Shown piece by piece: positions 1-5,816 of a stretch of 11,973 bases of DNA. Origin of the DNA: Chlamydiota bacterium (lineage in GTDB: Bacteria > Chlamydiota > Chlamydiia > Chlamydiales > Waddliaceae); NCBI GenBank assembly GCA_011065005.1, contig JAAKFP010000031.1:1-11973 (forward strand), given 5' to 3'. The first letter of the stretch is position 1, and each line of letters starts with the position of its first letter. Below the pieces are notes generated by a model. The model saw only the letters and a program-made list of their open reading frames with translations, ran no database searches and was not told the origin of the DNA. The position numbers were made by a program, and so were the translations under genes.

Positions 1-77
1 GTGTAAAAAGGGCAATAGAGGGTGACGATTTGCTACAGAGCATTTTTGAGGCTTATTCAAATCGAAACCAGACATAA
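1..77 (+). CDS. 3' end of an unidentified gene (partial)
   Basis: The third reading frame is open from the left edge of the window to a TAA at 75-77. It gives 24 residues ending in SIFEAYSNRNQT, a composition that looks like a normal protein tail. The other two plus frames stop within the first 30 bases. A small stem-loop and T-rich sequence follow, and no gene is seen on either strand until the tRNA at 251. The fragment is too short to identify a family, and chance openness is possible because the frame is only 24 codons long. Confidence 0.35.
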   Translation, partial: VKRAIEGDDLLQSIFEAYSNRNQT

Positions 78-94
78 ACTGGCATACTTACTTG

Positions 95-111
95 AAATCC
101 AACGGGATTTT
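95..111 (+). terminator. weak stem-loop after the partial gene
   Basis: AAATCC (95-100) pairs with GGATTT (105-110) across an AACG loop, 17 bases past the stop of the partial gene. The T-rich stretch only begins at about 123, so this is a poor intrinsic terminator and may be chance. Confidence 0.2.
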
Positions 112-134
112 GCCTCCATAGGTTTATTTTTACT

Positions 135-176
135 CATAGTACACTACCTGTCATACATAGTACACTACCTGTCATA
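135..176. repeat. perfect 21-bp tandem duplication
   Basis: Two identical 21-base units lie head to tail at 135-155 and 156-176. Each begins CATAGTACACTACC and ends TGTCATA. A degraded trailing fragment (CTGCCATAT) may follow at about 180. The repeat sits in AT-rich spacer downstream of the minus-strand tRNA-Pro, so it would lie in or just beyond that transcript's 3' end. On the minus strand each unit reads TATGACAGGTAGTGTACTATG-like sequence, which has no obvious coding role. Recent slippage or an array of protein-binding sites would both fit. Confidence 0.85.
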
Positions 177-250
177 TACCTGCCATATTTCGAATTTATG
201 AGAAAAACTACATGGTTTGTCTGTATACATAAGTAACTAATTTTAAAGGA

Positions 251-325
251 TCTGGGTGAGAGGATTTGAACCTCCGACCCCTTGCACCCCATGCAAGTGC
301 GCTGGCCAAGCTGCGCTACACCCAG
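251..325 (-). tRNA. tRNA-Pro (anticodon GGG)
   Basis: The minus strand folds as a full cloverleaf of 75 nt. The acceptor arm CTGGGTG (325-319) pairs with CACCCAG (258-252), with discriminator A at 251. The anticodon arm CTTGC-ATGGGGT-GCAAG gives anticodon GGG, which reads CCC and, by G-U wobble, CCU. The T arm contains GGTTCAAATCC. A C1-G72 first pair is characteristic of bacterial proline tRNAs and fits the call. The 3' CCA is not encoded (the following bases read TCC), so it must be added by CCA-transferase. The tRNA begins only 10 bases after the stop of the 84-aa gene upstream and is probably cut from the same transcript. Confidence 0.96.
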
Positions 326-335
326 ATTAGATAAC

Positions 336-590
336 TTATACAGATTCAATGCCTTCAAATTGAAGGTTGGATTTTTTGATGTCTCTTTCAGCAATGAGCG
401 CACACTCTTCAATGATCTTTTCCAAGGAGTCCCCTGGGTCTACTTCAGTGGCAGCGAGGTCGACAGAGATTGTTGCTGTAAAGACTGTACCCCCTCGAAT
501 TCCCTTAGCCTTAAAATTTGCAAAAAGGCCATCTTTCTTTTTCGTGATTTTGGTAAAACGAATTAGATTGTTTTCACTTATGTTTTCCAT
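336..590 (-). CDS. small conserved-looking hypothetical protein (84 aa)
   Basis: An 84-residue acidic/lysine-rich protein beginning MENISENNLIRF. I do not recognise a domain. The pattern of a charged N-terminus, an alternating central stretch (GGTVFTATISVDL) and a C-terminal helix (DSLEKIIEECALIAERDIKK) suggests a small alpha/beta fold. There is no signal peptide or membrane segment. I chose the ATG at 590 because GAGGG lies about 9 bases upstream and a good promoter (TTGACG/TACGAT) lies at 621-650. A TTG at 650 in the same frame would add 20 residues but would overlap that promoter. The gene diverges from ung and is followed 10 bases later by tRNA-Pro. C. trachomatis also has a small hypothetical gene beside ung (CT606.1, from memory); whether it is homologous needs an alignment. 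Confidence 0.75.
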   Translation of the reverse strand: MENISENNLIRFTKITKKKDGLFANFKAKGIRGGTVFTATISVDLAATEVDPGDSLEKIIEECALIAERDIKKSNLQFEGIESV

Positions 591-620
591 CTTAATAACC
601 CTCAACTTTTTTAAGCACAT

Positions 621-650
621 ATCGTAGGGGTTTTTCTTCTTTCTCGTCAA
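621..650 (-). promoter_or_regulatory. candidate sigma-66/70 promoter for the 84-aa gene and tRNA-Pro
   Basis: On the minus strand TTGACG (650-645) is followed after 18 bases by TACGAT (626-621), which places transcription start near 614 and gives a leader of roughly 24 nt to the ATG at 590. The -35 box lies in the loop side of a 9-bp inverted repeat (TTCTTTCTC 637-645, GAGAAAGAA 652-660), which could be an operator. Confidence 0.45.
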
Positions 651-664
651 TGAGAAAGAAATCC

Positions 665-694
665 TTGGATCCTCAAGCGGTTATCAGGTATTCT
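665..694 (+). promoter_or_regulatory. candidate promoter for ung
   Basis: TTGGAT (665-670), an 18-base spacer and TATTCT (689-694) precede ung. The expected start is near 701, leaving a leader of about 42 nt with the ribosome binding site GAGGAGA at 729-735. Match quality is moderate. Confidence 0.3.
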
Positions 695-742
695 TCATCT
701 CGCGAGGAAGTTGCAAAACAAAAAAATTGAGGAGACAAACAG

Positions 743-1447
743 ATGGAAACGGAAACGATCTGCCCTTTTGAAATTGAACCGAGTTGGAATAAGGCTCTCT
801 CTGATGAATTGAGCAAGCCCTATCTCTTGCGTCTCGCAGCATTTGTTGAAAAAGAACGTGCGTCAAACATTCCGATATATCCACCTAAAGAATTGGTTTT
901 TAATGCTTTCAAACAAACACCCTATGAGAAAGTAAACGTGCTCCTTATGGGACAAGACCCCTATCACGGCTCCGGCCAAGCGCATGGTCTCTGTTTTAGC
1001 GTTCCTAAAGGGACACCCCCTCCTCCCTCTTTGCAAAATATTTTCAAAGAGCTCGTGGATGATGTGGGGATAGAGAAGCCGCAACATGGTTGCTTGACTT
1101 CTTGGGCAGAGCAGGGCGTGATGCTTCTCAACGCAACCCTAACTGTTCGTGAAGGCAATCCCCTGTCTCACCATGGAAAAGGATGGGAACAGTTTACCGA
1201 TGCTGTGATCGCAAAGTTGTGTGAAAGAGAAGATCCCGTCATTTTTGTCCTGTGGGGACGATCTGCACGTGAAAAAGTTCGACACATTAATTCGTTCGAA
1301 GGGAATTCCCGCCATTTTATGCTCACTGCGGCCCACCCCTCCCCTTTCTCTGCCCGAAACGGCTTTTTTGGGAGCCACCACTTTTCAGAAATTAATGAAC
1401 TACTTGAAAAGCAACATAAAGAAACGATCAACTGGTCTACCAACTAA
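743..1447 (+). CDS. ung: uracil-DNA glycosylase, family 1
   Basis: Removes uracil from DNA after cytosine deamination or dUMP misincorporation, starting base-excision repair in the cytoplasm. The 234-residue product has the usual length of Ung. Family motifs are in place: the water-activating loop GQDPYH at residues 70-75 with catalytic Asp72; Phe85 in HGLCF for base stacking; a proline-rich TPPPPSL at 91-97; LLNATLTV with the uracil-reading Asn130; and the minor-groove leucine-loop motif HPSPFSA at 198-204 with the catalytic His198. The start at 743 is well supported by GAGGAGA 7 bases upstream. It diverges from the 84-aa gene and stands alone on the plus strand, since the next gene has its own promoter. 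No oddities were seen in the catalytic residues. Confidence 0.98.
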   Translation: METETICPFEIEPSWNKALSDELSKPYLLRLAAFVEKERASNIPIYPPKELVFNAFKQTPYEKVNVLLMGQDPYHGSGQAHGLCFSVPKGTPPPPSLQNIFKELVDDVGIEKPQHGCLTSWAEQGVMLLNATLTVREGNPLSHHGKGWEQFTDAVIAKLCEREDPVIFVLWGRSAREKVRHINSFEGNSRHFMLTAAHPSPFSARNGFFGSHHFSEINELLEKQHKETINWSTN

Positions 1448-1459
1448 ACCCCTATAAGC

Positions 1460-1487
1460 ATAACTTTTTTTGTTAAAACAAAGTTAT
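1460..1487. terminator. AT-rich stem-loop after ung
   Basis: ATAACTTT (1460-1467) pairs perfectly with AAAGTTAT (1480-1487), with further A-T pairing possible inside the loop. It lies 12 bases after the ung stop. The stem has little G+C, and downstream sequence is A-rich rather than T-rich on the plus strand, so termination strength is doubtful. Confidence 0.35.
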
Positions 1488-1490
1488 TTG

Positions 1491-1519
1491 TTTAAAAAAA
1501 ACACAAGATGAATTATAAT
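1491..1519 (+). promoter_or_regulatory. candidate promoter of the 132-aa gene
   Basis: A perfect TATAAT (1514-1519) lies 17 bases after TTTAAA (1491-1496). The expected start is near 1526, which gives a leader of about 60 nt before the coding region. Confidence 0.4.
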
Positions 1520-1560
1520 AATAATAGGGGTAGAATTAAGCTAACCTAAACACCTAGTAG

Positions 1561-1568
1561 AGGAGGGG
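1561..1568 (+). promoter_or_regulatory. strong Shine-Dalgarno sequence at an odd distance
   Basis: AGGAGGGG at 1561-1568 is the best ribosome binding site in the window. It is 11 bases from an ATG at 1580 but 21 bases from the ATG at 1590 that opens the long frame. The 1580 ATG is in another frame and gives only 25 codons (stop 1655-1657). Confidence 0.6.
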
Positions 1569-1579
1569 CTTTCGAGCTA

Positions 1580-1657
1580 ATGAACCATCATGTTGTTAGA
1601 AAAAGAAATAAAACGGGTATTAAGCGAACTTGTTCAAACAGATGTTGCAAAAATTGA
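1580..1657 (+). other. possible short leader ORF overlapping the 132-aa gene
   Basis: ATG at 1580 is properly spaced from the strong AGGAGGGG and opens a 25-codon frame (MNHHVVRKRNK..., basic, ending CCKN). It overlaps the first 23 codons of the main frame. It could be a translated leader that controls or couples translation of the 132-aa gene, or simply chance. There is no coding evidence beyond the start context. Confidence 0.2.
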
Positions 1658-1988
1658 GTTAGGAGGATCAACGATTACGGTGCAGGTCTTTGATCATGCA
1701 TCCAAAGTGATTCTAGCAACACCCGTCTATTTTGGTGGCAATTACATTCCAAAAAGTGTCCGTAACTGCTTGAAACAGAAAGCTCCGTTTGACACATTAC
1801 ACATTCGGACAATTCTAGATGCTGATGAAGAGAACTTTCAAATCACTCTAAAATATATTGGACATTTGGAAAAAATAACGAACGTGAAATTTCTTGACTT
1901 GTTGGAGGATTTTAGTTGGTTAGCGGATAAATGGCGCGAACATTTGGATAGCCACGACAAAAATGATCTCGTTCATATACCGATTTAA
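1590..1988 (+). CDS. unrecognised 132-aa protein
   Basis: A single uninterrupted frame of 132 codons closed by TAA and followed by a strong terminator, so it is very probably a real, monocistronic gene. I do not recognise the family. The sequence starts with an amphipathic helix (LEKEIKRVLSELV), then a beta-rich middle (ITVQVFDHASKVILATPVYF), a GGNYIPKSVRNCLKQK segment, a short strand pair, and a Trp-containing acidic C-terminal helix (DLLEDFSWLADKWREHLD). Small acidic alpha/beta proteins of this size include type III secretion chaperones, but I see no decisive motif. There is no signal peptide or membrane segment. An in-frame TGA at 1581-1583 prevents an earlier start, so the ATG at 1590 is the first available, although the ribosome binding site is unusually far away. 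Confidence 0.8.
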   Translation: MLLEKEIKRVLSELVQTDVAKIELGGSTITVQVFDHASKVILATPVYFGGNYIPKSVRNCLKQKAPFDTLHIRTILDADEENFQITLKYIGHLEKITNVKFLDLLEDFSWLADKWREHLDSHDKNDLVHIPI

Positions 1989-1999
1989 GTTTCTGGAAG

Positions 2000-2092
2000 A
2001 ATAGAGGCGAAGATGTCGCAAAGAAACTCTAAGTGATCACTCAAAATGATCACGAAGATCGTTTCTTTGTGACCTTTTCGCCTCTATTTTTC
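2000..2092 (+). terminator. long-stem intrinsic terminator of the 132-aa gene
   Basis: The base stem AATAGAGGCGAA (2000-2011) pairs perfectly with TTCGCCTCTATT (2077-2088), and a T run at 2087-2091 follows. Above it the arms continue with internal loops: CAAAGAAAC (2019-2027) with GTTTCTTTG (2061-2069), and GTGATCA (2033-2039) with TGATCAC (2047-2053). The hairpin starts 11 bases after the stop codon. It is much longer than a usual terminator, so it may also act as a 3' stability element or derive from a small inverted-repeat element. Confidence 0.8.
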
Positions 2093-2101
2093 GTCTTGAA
2101 A

Positions 2102-2487
2102 CACTGCTCTCAGAGATCTTTTATCAGCCTGAAAGGCTGGAATTGCAACAGCCCAGCGGCAACGCCCTGGGTAAAAGTAAGGATAACATCGCAGTCTGAA
2201 GGACTGCAGGATCCTGCGTAGCACCTTGCAGCCCTTCGAGGCTGTCAGTAAATATTGTCGGGTTGAATTTCTGCTCTTTTTTCGAATCTTGGCCCTGAAC
2301 ACAAGCTCCCTACTCTTAGGAGTATGTGAACTTGTGTTTAGGACCAATCTCCAAAAAAATAGCTCAAAATTCAACCCGACAATATTTACTGACAGCCTCT
2401 TCAGGCTGCGATATTTTGTTGATTCACACCCAGGGCGTTGCCGCTGGGCTGTTGCACTTTTAGCCCTTCAGGCTAATAAAACAGTGC
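2102..2487. repeat. 386-bp composite imperfect inverted repeat
   Basis: The two halves are reverse complements over long blocks. A 33-bp perfect block lies at 2238-2270 and 2367-2399, and a 28-bp perfect block at 2145-2172 and 2428-2455. The ends are CACTG and CAGTG, and the tip is ACACAAG (2299-2305) with CTTGTGT (2332-2338) around TACTC-TTAG-GAGTA. Each arm is itself made of small palindromes such as AGCCTGAA-AGGCT and CAGCCCAGCGGCAACGCCC. The left arm carries about 37 extra bases where one palindromic module is doubled. Short frames on both strands here give mirror-image peptides (PGRCRWAVA) and are not genes. It looks like a REP/MITE-type element or a cluster of such units; mobility proteins are absent. 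Confidence 0.85.
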
Positions 2488-2583
2488 TGAAATCTACTTC
2501 TCAACGGAAAAAAGCCTTTAAACCTAAAAAACGCAGTTGAAAACGATCTCTAAGCACAATCTTTTGGCCCACAACCGCTTACA

Positions 2584-2623
2584 ATGGAGGGCCCCTTCAC
2601 CGTATGGGAATGCGACCCTCCAT
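2584..2623. terminator. stem-loop downstream of tatC
   Basis: ATGGAGGG (2584-2591) pairs with CCCTCCAT (2616-2623) around a 24-base loop that can pair internally (CCC/GGG). It lies 22 bases past the tatC stop on the minus strand, where the operon could end. No T run follows on either strand, so it is either a weak terminator or an mRNA end-protecting hairpin. Confidence 0.35.
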
Positions 2624-2682
2624 CTTAATCTGTGAAAATTTGTGCTCATCTGCGGTTAACTTTTCGTTCATCGGTGGTTGCC
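2624..2682. repeat. phased ACCGCAGATGA-type repeat overlapping the end of tatC
   Basis: On the minus strand the sequence reads as three degenerate copies of one theme: ACCACCGATGAACG, AACCGCAGATGAGCAC and TTTTCACAGATTAAG. From memory, runs of AACCGCAGATGAACGC occur in intergenic DNA of many unrelated bacteria. The first one and a half copies lie inside the tatC reading frame and the rest lies beyond the stop codon. Confidence 0.55.
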
Positions 2683-3416
2683 TTTGCGTAGAGGATGGTT
2701 AACTCATAAAGGCCGATCAAAGGAAAGGCTAGCATAAATTGTGTAAGAATATCTGGGGGCGTCAAAATCGCACTTAAAATAAATATGGAGACTAACACAA
2801 CCTTTCTTTTGGCAATCATTCCATCTGCTGAAATCCACTTGTAATGGACCAAAAAAAGGAGAACGACAAAGAGCTCGAACGCCAATGCATTCGCGAGCAT
2901 AAGCGTGACTGTATAATCTAAATAATTGGATAAGGTCCAAAGGTTTACACCCAAGCCTTCGTTGAAAGCATTTAAGTACTTATTCGCAATGGGAATGGTT
3001 AAAAAGTAAGAAAAAAGGACGCCGAAAGAGAGAAAAAGCAGCGAGAAAAAGATAAACGGAAAAATCATTTTTCTTTCGTTAGAGCGGAGTGCGGGTGCAA
3101 TAAATTGCAGCAGAAAAAATAGCCATAGTGGAGAGGTGGCCACGAGTCCCACCCAAAAGCTTGTTTTAAGCGCCGTCATTAACCCTTCAGATGGACTCAA
3201 TATGATGAGATTCTCTTTTTGTTGCGGCTGATCGAAGTCTACTTCAGCTGTTCTTTGAATTTCTTTGAAAGGATATGTTAACAGTTCAAACACTTGTTGG
3301 TAGAACACAAAGGAACACAACATTCCTATTGTGATGATAAGAAGAATTCGTATAACGGTTTTTCTTAACTCATCAACATGCTCCCAAAAGGAAACCATTT
3401 CGTCCGCTTGCGTCAT
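2646..3416 (-). CDS. tatC: Sec-independent (Tat) protein translocase subunit TatC
   Basis: Inner-membrane receptor for twin-arginine signal peptides, which passes folded proteins across the membrane together with TatA. The 256-residue product matches the usual length of about 250. The cytoplasmic N-terminal signature FWEHVDELRKTVIR (residues 10-23) is followed by six hydrophobic segments at roughly 18-40, 86-110, 116-140, 164-193, 205-222 and 225-244. The conserved C-terminal stretch LTPPDILTQFMLAFPLIGLYE is intact. It starts 9 bases after the tatA stop and ends the operon. The ribosome binding site is weak (AAGAG region), which suggests translation coupled to tatA. Oddity: the last 11 codons (ATTDERKVNRR) lie within a dispersed-type repeat, so the tail may be newly acquired. 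Confidence 0.97.
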   Translation of the reverse strand: MTQADEMVSFWEHVDELRKTVIRILLIITIGMLCSFVFYQQVFELLTYPFKEIQRTAEVDFDQPQQKENLIILSPSEGLMTALKTSFWVGLVATSPLWLFFLLQFIAPALRSNERKMIFPFIFFSLLFLSFGVLFSYFLTIPIANKYLNAFNEGLGVNLWTLSNYLDYTVTLMLANALAFELFVVLLFLVHYKWISADGMIAKRKVVLVSIFILSAILTPPDILTQFMLAFPLIGLYELTILYAKATTDERKVNRR

Positions 3417-3425
3417 TGTTTACGT

Positions 3426-3599
3426 CTACTCTTTCTTTGGCTTTGAGGAATCATCCTCTTCAGAAACGTCGCCTTGAGTTGCTTTTTTAAACTCTCTAAT
3501 CCCTTTTCCTAAGCTCTTAGCAAATTCCGGGAGCTTTTTTCCTCCAAATAGGAGAAGTATAACGCACAAAATAACAATAATTTCGGCACTTCCTATCAT
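3426..3599 (-). CDS. tatA: TatA/E-type twin-arginine translocase subunit (57 aa)
   Basis: Pore-forming partner of TatC in the inner membrane. The 57-codon frame starts [20 protein letters not shown]. It shows the full TatA plan: a short periplasmic N-terminus with the polar Glu6, one hydrophobic helix (about 7-18), the FGGKKLPE hinge (18-25), an amphipathic helix [13 protein letters not shown] (about 28-40) and an acidic then lysine-rich tail. It is short for TatA but similar in size to Bacillus TatAy. Its ATG overlaps the purB stop as ATGA, with GAGGA inside the purB 3' end as ribosome binding site, so translation is probably coupled. No tatB is seen; this resembles minimal TatA-TatC systems. 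Confidence 0.95.
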   Translation of the reverse strand: MIGSAEIIVILCVILLLFGGKKLPEFAKSLGKGIREFKKATQGDVSEEDDSSKPKKE

Positions 3600-5023
3600 A
3601 TTTTTTCCTCACCAGTTAAAACATCTACTTCTGTTGATAAAAATTCCGTAACCTGCTCAGGAGCTCTACCTATGAAGTCTTGAGTGTTTAGAATTTTTTC
3701 GAGCTCTTTTTCAGAGATACTAAAGGATGAATCGCTAGAAATTCTCTGAAGTAAGTCGTTTTGCACTCCCTCGCTTTTCACTTTTTCTCCTGCCGCTTGA
3801 CTGTGAACACGGAGCTTTTCGTGTAGTGCTTGTCGATCCCCTCCTTTTCTAACACACTCCATTAGAATGTTTTCCGTCGCCATAAATGGAAGCTCTTCCA
3901 TTACACGGTTTTGAATTACCTTGGAGTTAACAACAAGTCCTTTTGTCACTTGTAGCATGAGATTTAAAACAGCATCCGTCGCTAAAAATGTTTCTGACAA
4001 ACATAAGCGTCGATTTGCCGAATCGTCCAATGATCGCTCTAACCATTGTGTTGCGTGTGTATATTCGGGATTCTGAGCTAAAGCAATCACAAACCTCGAA
4101 AGGGAGCAAATGCGCTCAGAAAGCATGGGATTTCTTTTATAGGGCATCGCCGAAGACCCAACTTGCTTTGCTCCAAAAGGCTCCTCTATCTCTTTTAGAC
4201 CGGCCAAGAGGCGAATGTCGGTAGCAAATTTATGTGCACTTGAGGAAATACCCGCAAGAGCATTCACAACTTGTGTATCTTGCTTTCGACTATAGGTTTG
4301 TCCTGAGATCTTAAAGATTTTTGGAAAACCCATAATTTTGGCTACAAGAAGGTCAAGCTGCTTTACTTTCTCACGATCATTATCGAACAACGAAAGAAAG
4401 GAGGCTTGGGTTCCTGTCGCTCCTTTAACTCCCAGAAACTTAAGGCGATCTCTTCGATAACAGATCTCTTCTAGATCCATGATAAGATCCTGAATCCACA
4501 GGCAAGCACGCTTCCCCACGGTCGTTAGTTGTGCTGGTTGAAAATGGGTATACCCTAAACAGGGGTGATCAGCATATTGCTTTGCGAAGTCAGCTAGCTG
4601 ACGAATAACACCCTTGACCTTTTTCTGAATAATGAGCAGTCCTTCTTGCATTTGGATCGTATCCGTATTATCTGTGACAAAACAGGAAGTAGCTCCTAGG
4701 TGAAGAATCGATCTTGCCTTAGGACAAAGGTCTCCATAGGCGTGAATGTGAGCCATAACATCATGCTGCAATTCCTTCTCATACTTTTCTACGGACTCAA
4801 AGTCAATCTCTTCAACATGTTCTTTAAGCTCGGCAATTTGCTCTTCAGTAATTTCTAGACCTAAATGTTTTTGTGCCTCAGCCAAAGCAATCCACAATTT
4901 TCTCCAAGTAGAATACTTATAATAGGGCGAAAAAAGGTACAACATCTCTTGGCTTGCATATCGCTCAGATAGAGGCGTTTTATACATTTTATCTGCATTA
5001 GAACTCATGAATTTTGACTGCAT
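3596..5023 (-). CDS. purB: adenylosuccinate lyase, human/clostridial type
   Basis: Fumarase/aspartase-superfamily tetramer in the cytoplasm. It cleaves adenylosuccinate to AMP plus fumarate, and SAICAR to AICAR in de novo synthesis. The 475-residue product shows catalytic His88 in QHDVMAH, His160 in [15 protein letters not shown], and the mobile signature loop [11 protein letters not shown] at 289-299, which contains the catalytic serine. Length and sequence ([41 protein letters not shown]) follow the human ADSL type of about 480 aa rather than the 430-aa Bacillus or E. coli types. I chose the ATG at 5023 because AAGG lies 5 bases upstream; ATGs at 5041 and 5008 are alternatives. It begins 2 bases after the gp6D-like stop. 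No purA is visible, so its substrate source is outside the window. Confidence 0.97.
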   Translation of the reverse strand: MQSKFMSSNADKMYKTPLSERYASQEMLYLFSPYYKYSTWRKLWIALAEAQKHLGLEITEEQIAELKEHVEEIDFESVEKYEKELQHDVMAHIHAYGDLCPKARSILHLGATSCFVTDNTDTIQMQEGLLIIQKKVKGVIRQLADFAKQYADHPCLGYTHFQPAQLTTVGKRACLWIQDLIMDLEEICYRRDRLKFLGVKGATGTQASFLSLFDNDREKVKQLDLLVAKIMGFPKIFKISGQTYSRKQDTQVVNALAGISSSAHKFATDIRLLAGLKEIEEPFGAKQVGSSAMPYKRNPMLSERICSLSRFVIALAQNPEYTHATQWLERSLDDSANRRLCLSETFLATDAVLNLMLQVTKGLVVNSKVIQNRVMEELPFMATENILMECVRKGGDRQALHEKLRVHSQAAGEKVKSEGVQNDLLQRISSDSSFSISEKELEKILNTQDFIGRAPEQVTEFLSTEVDVLTGEEKI

Positions 5024-5025
5024 TT

Positions 5026-5775
5026 TTACCTTGTTTTGCATTGCTCGACCAAATCATAGATTTCCTCCAGCATCTCAAAAACAACTCTTTTTTGCACCTT
5101 AGAAATCGTCGTGCGACTGCTTCTTATCGTTGTTATCAACCTTTCTAAGCTACGTTTTACCCCATCTCCAATGTTTTCCTTTCTCCCGTCTTCTACAGGG
5201 AGAGGAAACGTTTCTCTTATAAGATGCATTACTTCAGCTTTCGTTTCTCCGCTATACTGTTCAACAATTTGCTTTTTTTTTACCAGAGGGCCCTCACGGC
5301 TTGCAAGGGTATAGATCGATTGTCGCGGCATGGCCTCAATCTGAGGGTGCAGGGTTTTTGGCATGGCAGAATAAAATTCATAGTACTGAAGAAAATTGTA
5401 GGGGGTTTGTCTATTTCCATAAGCTGCGATTAACCAGGTTGTAAAAGCGCCCTCTCTGTATTTTTTCAAGATATTCTGTGCATTCTTAATTCTTTCCCCA
5501 TGCAATATCGCCGCCTGGTTGTTTATCGATTTCACCTCGGAAGTAATAGAAATAAGAGAGGTTAAATCCACAGAAACATTTTCTTTTCCTGTAGAGTACT
5601 CCTCTAAGATAGCTTCCAACAATTCCTTTTCATTTTCATTGAGCTCGATAGCACTAAAAATACCCGAAAAACTCGTTAAGTTGCCCGTGGCGGATTTTTT
5701 TGCCATTTCAACCATTTTGGATGATTTCTCGCTTTTTTTTAGTCTTTTAGAGAGTAGCGTGTTTACATTATCCAT
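5026..5775 (-). CDS. pGP6-D family protein (chromosomal CT583-type)
   Basis: A 249-residue protein that resembles the chlamydial plasmid protein pGP6-D and its chromosomal paralogue CT583. The match is strongest in the centre: [17 protein letters not shown], then [24 protein letters not shown], then [13 protein letters not shown] and [13 protein letters not shown]. The N-terminal 40 residues are lysine- and serine-rich and variable. The C-terminus is helical and basic ([19 protein letters not shown]). The biochemical role is not established; its constant pairing with a ParA-type ATPase suggests a partner such as a DNA- or partition-complex-binding protein (inference). I chose the ATG at 5775 (AAGGA 7 bases upstream) over the in-frame TTG at 5781. 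A perfect palindrome sits just upstream of the ribosome binding site. Confidence 0.9.
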   Translation of the reverse strand: MDNVNTLLSKRLKKSEKSSKMVEMAKKSATGNLTSFSGIFSAIELNENEKELLEAILEEYSTGKENVSVDLTSLISITSEVKSINNQAAILHGERIKNAQNILKKYREGAFTTWLIAAYGNRQTPYNFLQYYEFYSAMPKTLHPQIEAMPRQSIYTLASREGPLVKKKQIVEQYSGETKAEVMHLIRETFPLPVEDGRKENIGDGVKRSLERLITTIRSSRTTISKVQKRVVFEMLEEIYDLVEQCKTR

Positions 5776-5788
5776 CTTCAATTCCTTT

Positions 5789-5811
5789 GCATGTAAAGCG
5801 GCTTTACATGC
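5789..5811. promoter_or_regulatory. perfect 23-bp palindrome between parA-like and gp6D-like genes
   Basis: Half-site GCATGTAAAGC (5789-5799) is repeated exactly in inverted orientation at 5801-5811 around a single base. It occupies most of the 41-base gap between the two genes and ends 6 bases before the AAGGA of the gp6D-like gene. On the plus strand a run of seven T follows (5812-5818), giving a terminator-like look, but no plus-strand gene ends here. As DNA it looks like an operator or a parS-like site. As minus-strand RNA it is a stem next to the ribosome binding site that could set the ratio of the two proteins. Confidence 0.7.
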
Positions 5812-5816
5812 TTTTT

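Noticed and set aside
135..176. CRISPR array
   Set aside because: The 21-bp units are directly adjacent without spacers and there are only two; no cas gene is present.
134..412. Minus-strand frame of 92 codons across the tRNA-Pro and the 21-bp repeat
   Set aside because: It overlaps the tRNA and the 84-aa gene. Its C-terminal MTGSVLCMTGSVL is just the translated tandem repeat.
2033..2540. Three overlapping frames of 62-104 codons on both strands in the repeat region, including PGRCRWAVA peptides
   Set aside because: They are mirror images of each other because of the inverted repeat, have no ribosome binding sites of note, and show no protein-like composition.
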